A DNA stretch of 38,699 nucleotides, taken from the NCBI RefSeq assembly GCF_013608025.1, contig NZ_VDLV01000006.1, positions 1 to 38,699 of the forward strand, given 5' to 3'. Every line of letters begins with the position of its first letter. Positions within the stretch are counted from its first letter, which is position 1. The position numbers and the translations under genes were made by a program. The DNA is from Pseudomonas brassicacearum subsp. neoaurantiaca (lineage in GTDB: Bacteria > Pseudomonadota > Gammaproteobacteria > Pseudomonadales > Pseudomonadaceae). Below are positions 36,270 through 38,699 of this stretch, in pieces. A model generated the notes under the pieces. It was not told the origin of the DNA, did not search any database, and saw only the letters and a list, made by a program, of their open reading frames with translations.

Positions 36270-38438
36270 TCAAGGCGTCGGTTCCACCTGCACCACAGGG
36301 ATTCGTTGCGGGTCGGTCGAGGTTGGCTTGCCACGTTTCTTGCGCTTGTTGATCAAGGGCGGGCATTTGTTTTCGTTGTGCCAGGTCATCTGGCAGTCGA
36401 GGCAGTAATGGCATTCGTTGGCGTTGATCCGGCCGTCGGGGTGGATCGCCTGGATCTCGCATTCCTTGGCGCACAGTTGGCACGGGTTGCCGCACTCCTT
36501 ACGGCGCTTGAGCCAGTCGAACAGGCGCAGCCGGGTTGGCATCGCCAGCGCGGCGCCGAGTGGGCAGACGTAGCGGCAGTAGACTTTGCGGGTAAAGATA
36601 TTGATCACCAGCAGCCCCGCCGCGTAGGCGACGAACCACCACTGGCGGTCGAACTTCAGGGTAATGGCGGTCTTGAACGGTTCCACTTCGGCCAGTCGTT
36701 CGGCGGTGGCCATCGACTCCAGCGAGACGCCGAACAGCACCAGCAAAATGATGTACTTGATCGCCCACAACCGTTCATGAACGGCGAACGGCAGCTCGTA
36801 TTGCGGCACCTTGAGCTTGCGCGCCAGCTCGTTGATCAACTCCTGCAGCGCGCCGAACGGGCACAGCCAGCCGCAGAACACCCCGCGACCCCAGAGCAGG
36901 ATGCTGGCGGCGGTGAACACCCAGAGAATGAAGATCAGCGGGTCGGTGAGGAACAGTTCCCAGCGGAATCCTTCAAACAGCGCGTGGACGAAGGTGAGCA
37001 CGTTGACCACCGACAACTGCGCCAGCGCGACGCCGCCGAGGAACACCACGGTGAACACCAGGTAACCGCGACGCACCCAATGCAGCAGCGTTGGACGCCG
37101 GGCCAGTGAGTCCTGGAAAAACAGGATCGCCGTCAGCACCAGCAACGCCACACCGAGCACGCTGATCTCGACGCTTTTCTGGTACCAGAGGGTCAGCCAC
37201 ATCGGCCGGCTGGCTTCTTCGGCCGCCGCCAGTTGCTCGGCAGTTGGCAATGGCCGTTCCAGGTAAGGCTCGGGCAGTTGATAGCCGAGTTCGAAACTGC
37301 TGAAGGTGCCGCTGACCGGCCCGGTCTGGCGCCGCACCAGCAGTTCCAGGCTCCACGGTGCGCCGGGGTCGAAACGATGGGCGGCGCGAATGATGAAAAT
37401 CGCCATTTCGTCGAAGTCCGGCATGTCGGCGGCGGCGACGTCATCCAGGCGCTGGAAATCCAGGTCGCGGAAGCTGATGGTGTCGCCGGACTGGCGCAGT
37501 TGCACCCGGTCGAAAATCCCCCCGCGCACGTAGCCCGATCCCTTGAACGAATAGCGGCCGCTGCCCATCACCGCGATGGCCTGCTCGCCCGGTTTCAGCT
37601 CGGCCATCAGCGTGCGGTACTGCGTCTCGCCGAGCAGATTGCGGCCGATGGTGGGTGGGTTGAGGTGGGTGACGTAGAGGTCGATGAAGGTGTCGTTCAC
37701 CTGCTCGCCACTGGCGGTTTCGACGTGTTCGGCCTCGGTGCCTTTGAACGAGGCGTCGACCTGGCCACGGGTCAGGTGCAGGCGCCGCACCGCGCCGTTG
37801 CCCACCAGGGTGGCCCAATCGGCGGGCTGGTAGACATCGTCCCGCACCCGGGCCGGCGCCACGGCCAATCCGGCATCGCCCTTGACCAGGCCCAGGGACA
37901 CGGCGACGTCGTGGGCGGCGCGCATGATGACTTCATTGACCACCATCGCCGTCACGGTGGCGCCGGCGATCGCATCGACCGTCACCGCATTCGGGTCGCT
38001 GGAGTGTCCGACCACCACCCTCTGGTTGACCTTGATGCCGCTGTAGCGTGCGCTGAAGGCGTGGAGTTTTTCTTCGGCAATGCCGATCAGCAGGATGGGT
38101 TCGTGGTGTTCCAGCACGTAGGCACCGAGGATCACGCCGGCGGGATCGAGGATCACCTGGACGTTGATCGGCTTGCCTGAATAGGCCGGGATGTTCACCA
38201 CATCCAGGCTTTGGAACACGTAGCCCAAGACCTTGCCGGCGGCGGAGAGTTTGCGAACCTTGAAGGCCCCCTCGGGCTCGGAGGTCGAATCGACCTGCCC
38301 CAGGACGTGGTGGATGCGTTGTTGCTCGATTTCACCGTAGTCCTTGGCCTGGACAATACCGGCGAACATCAGCAGCAGAAGGAACAGCCCGCAAAGCCAA
38401 GAGCGGGATGGGTGCAGCATCACAAAGGGACGGGTCAT
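36270..38438 (-). CDS. nosR: NosR, flavo-iron-sulfur membrane protein for N2O reduction
   Basis: A 722-residue protein needed for nos expression and for electron flow to NosZ. Signal peptide; periplasmic FMN domain with the covalent-flavin motif AGATVT (T163); several membrane helices (about 405-620); cytoplasmic CxxxCP motifs CGWLCPFG and CRYVCPLG; and a C-terminal ferredoxin-like domain with two cysteine clusters (CGNPCQLCAKEC, CHYCLDCQMTWHNENKC). Start at 38438 or ATG 38420; neither has a strong ribosome site. A perfect DNR/ANR box lies 64 bp upstream. Confidence 0.95.
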   Translation of the reverse strand: MTRPFVMLHPSRSWLCGLFLLLLMFAGIVQAKDYGEIEQQRIHHVLGQVDSTSEPEGAFKVRKLSAAGKVLGYVFQSLDVVNIPAYSGKPINVQVILDPAGVILGAYVLEHHEPILLIGIAEEKLHAFSARYSGIKVNQRVVVGHSSDPNAVTVDAIAGATVTAMVVNEVIMRAAHDVAVSLGLVKGDAGLAVAPARVRDDVYQPADWATLVGNGAVRRLHLTRGQVDASFKGTEAEHVETASGEQVNDTFIDLYVTHLNPPTIGRNLLGETQYRTLMAELKPGEQAIAVMGSGRYSFKGSGYVRGGIFDRVQLRQSGDTISFRDLDFQRLDDVAAADMPDFDEMAIFIIRAAHRFDPGAPWSLELLVRRQTGPVSGTFSSFELGYQLPEPYLERPLPTAEQLAAAEEASRPMWLTLWYQKSVEISVLGVALLVLTAILFFQDSLARRPTLLHWVRRGYLVFTVVFLGGVALAQLSVVNVLTFVHALFEGFRWELFLTDPLIFILWVFTAASILLWGRGVFCGWLCPFGALQELINELARKLKVPQYELPFAVHERLWAIKYIILLVLFGVSLESMATAERLAEVEPFKTAITLKFDRQWWFVAYAAGLLVINIFTRKVYCRYVCPLGAALAMPTRLRLFDWLKRRKECGNPCQLCAKECEIQAIHPDGRINANECHYCLDCQMTWHNENKCPPLINKRKKRGKPTSTDPQRIPVVQVEPTP

Positions 38439-38502
38439 GAGCGCCAGGGCTTGAAGACAGGATCTTGGCCATCATTCTGCGGTCAGCCCCTGCCCCGGGC
38501 CC

Positions 38503-38516
38503 TTGATTGAAATCAA
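38503..38516 (-). promoter_or_regulatory. Perfect DNR/ANR box of the nos operon
   Basis: TTGAT-TGAA-ATCAA matches the full consensus. A -10-like CAGAAT (minus strand, 38479-38474) is centred 33 bp downstream, the same spacing as at norC. Predicted transcription start near 38468. Confidence 0.93.
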
Positions 38517-38518
38517 CT

Positions 38519-38687
38519 CGGCGTAGATAACCCGTTTTTCCAGCCACCCGATCCCCGTGGCGAGGGAGCTTGCTCCCGCTGGGTTGCGAAGCGACCCCAA
38601 AAAGGCCAAACGCAATCAACCTGATCCACCTCGGCGCCTGTTCCAGGGGCTGCTGCGCAGCCCAGCGGGAGCAAGCTCCCTCGCCAC
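38519..38687. repeat. REPIN (GTGGCGAGGGAGC family) upstream of nosR
   Basis: Arms from 38557 and ending at 38687. The flank 38521-38556 (GCGTAGATAACCCGTTTTT and on) and the centre (AAAAGGCCAAACGCAATCAA ...) match the flank and centre of array units at 29808-29967, so the repeated unit is about 170 bp, longer than the REPIN itself. It is in the same orientation as the array's last unit (30570-30655). Confidence 0.88.
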
Positions 38688-38699
38688 GGGATTTGCGTC

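Overview
The window is chromosomal DNA of a denitrifying fluorescent Pseudomonas. The evidence is the high GC, the Pseudomonas-type REP/REPIN repeats (two families), proteins that closely resemble P. aeruginosa Dnr, NirS, NorB and NosZ, and gene orders that match P. aeruginosa PA3911-PA3915 and PA0519-PA0527 as I remember them. The repeats point to the P. fluorescens complex; I cannot name the species. Function assignments come from recognising motifs and family resemblance by eye, with no database search.

Layout. (1) 1-5600, minus strand: two anaerobic support units. ubiU-ubiV-ubiT plus a DGC-domain gene serve O2-independent ubiquinone synthesis, and pdxH-moaB-moeA serve PLP and molybdenum cofactor. 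Each unit has a palindromic ANR/DNR box upstream. (2) 5700-11360: NO sensing and defence. norR is divergent from dnrN. nnrS lies with a small CopD-like membrane gene. A 29-codon membrane peptide, dnr and dnrP follow on the plus strand. (3) 11363-15267, minus: norC-norB and norD (NO reductase). (4) 15565-18409, plus: a class 3 lipase with a type VI secretion effector-like layout and a lipoprotein that looks like its immunity partner, set inside the denitrification island. (5) 18536-20165, minus: norF, norE, nirQ. (6) 20363-29561, plus: nirSMCFDLGHJEN, i.e. cytochrome cd1 nitrite reductase, its electron donors and the complete heme d1 pathway. (7) 29578-30640: a large tandem REPIN array. (8) 30660-38438, minus: nosRZDFYL (N2O reductase). 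(9) A further REPIN element closes the window.

How it works together. Nitrite is reduced to NO (NirS), NO to N2O (NorCB) and N2O to N2 (NosZ). No nitrate reductase gene is in the window, although Moco genes are. I read a two-tier regulatory circuit from the DNA. GGT-N7-ACC triplets (NorR sites) followed by -24/-12 promoters precede both dnrN and the dnr operon. TTGAT-N4-ATCAA-type boxes (DNR/ANR sites) precede nirS/nirQ, norC, nosR, nnrS, ubiU and pdxH. The implied cascade is NO -> NorR/sigma54 -> DNR -> the whole pathway. In P. aeruginosa, by contrast, dnr is described as ANR-driven.

Most notable points: NorR/sigma54 control of dnr with a tiny membrane peptide first in the transcript; the toxin/immunity-like pair between norF and norC; the O2-using PdxH behind an anaerobic box; the DGC protein coupled to ubiT; and the higher-order REPIN array, with the nos operon bracketed by direct copies of the same repeat.
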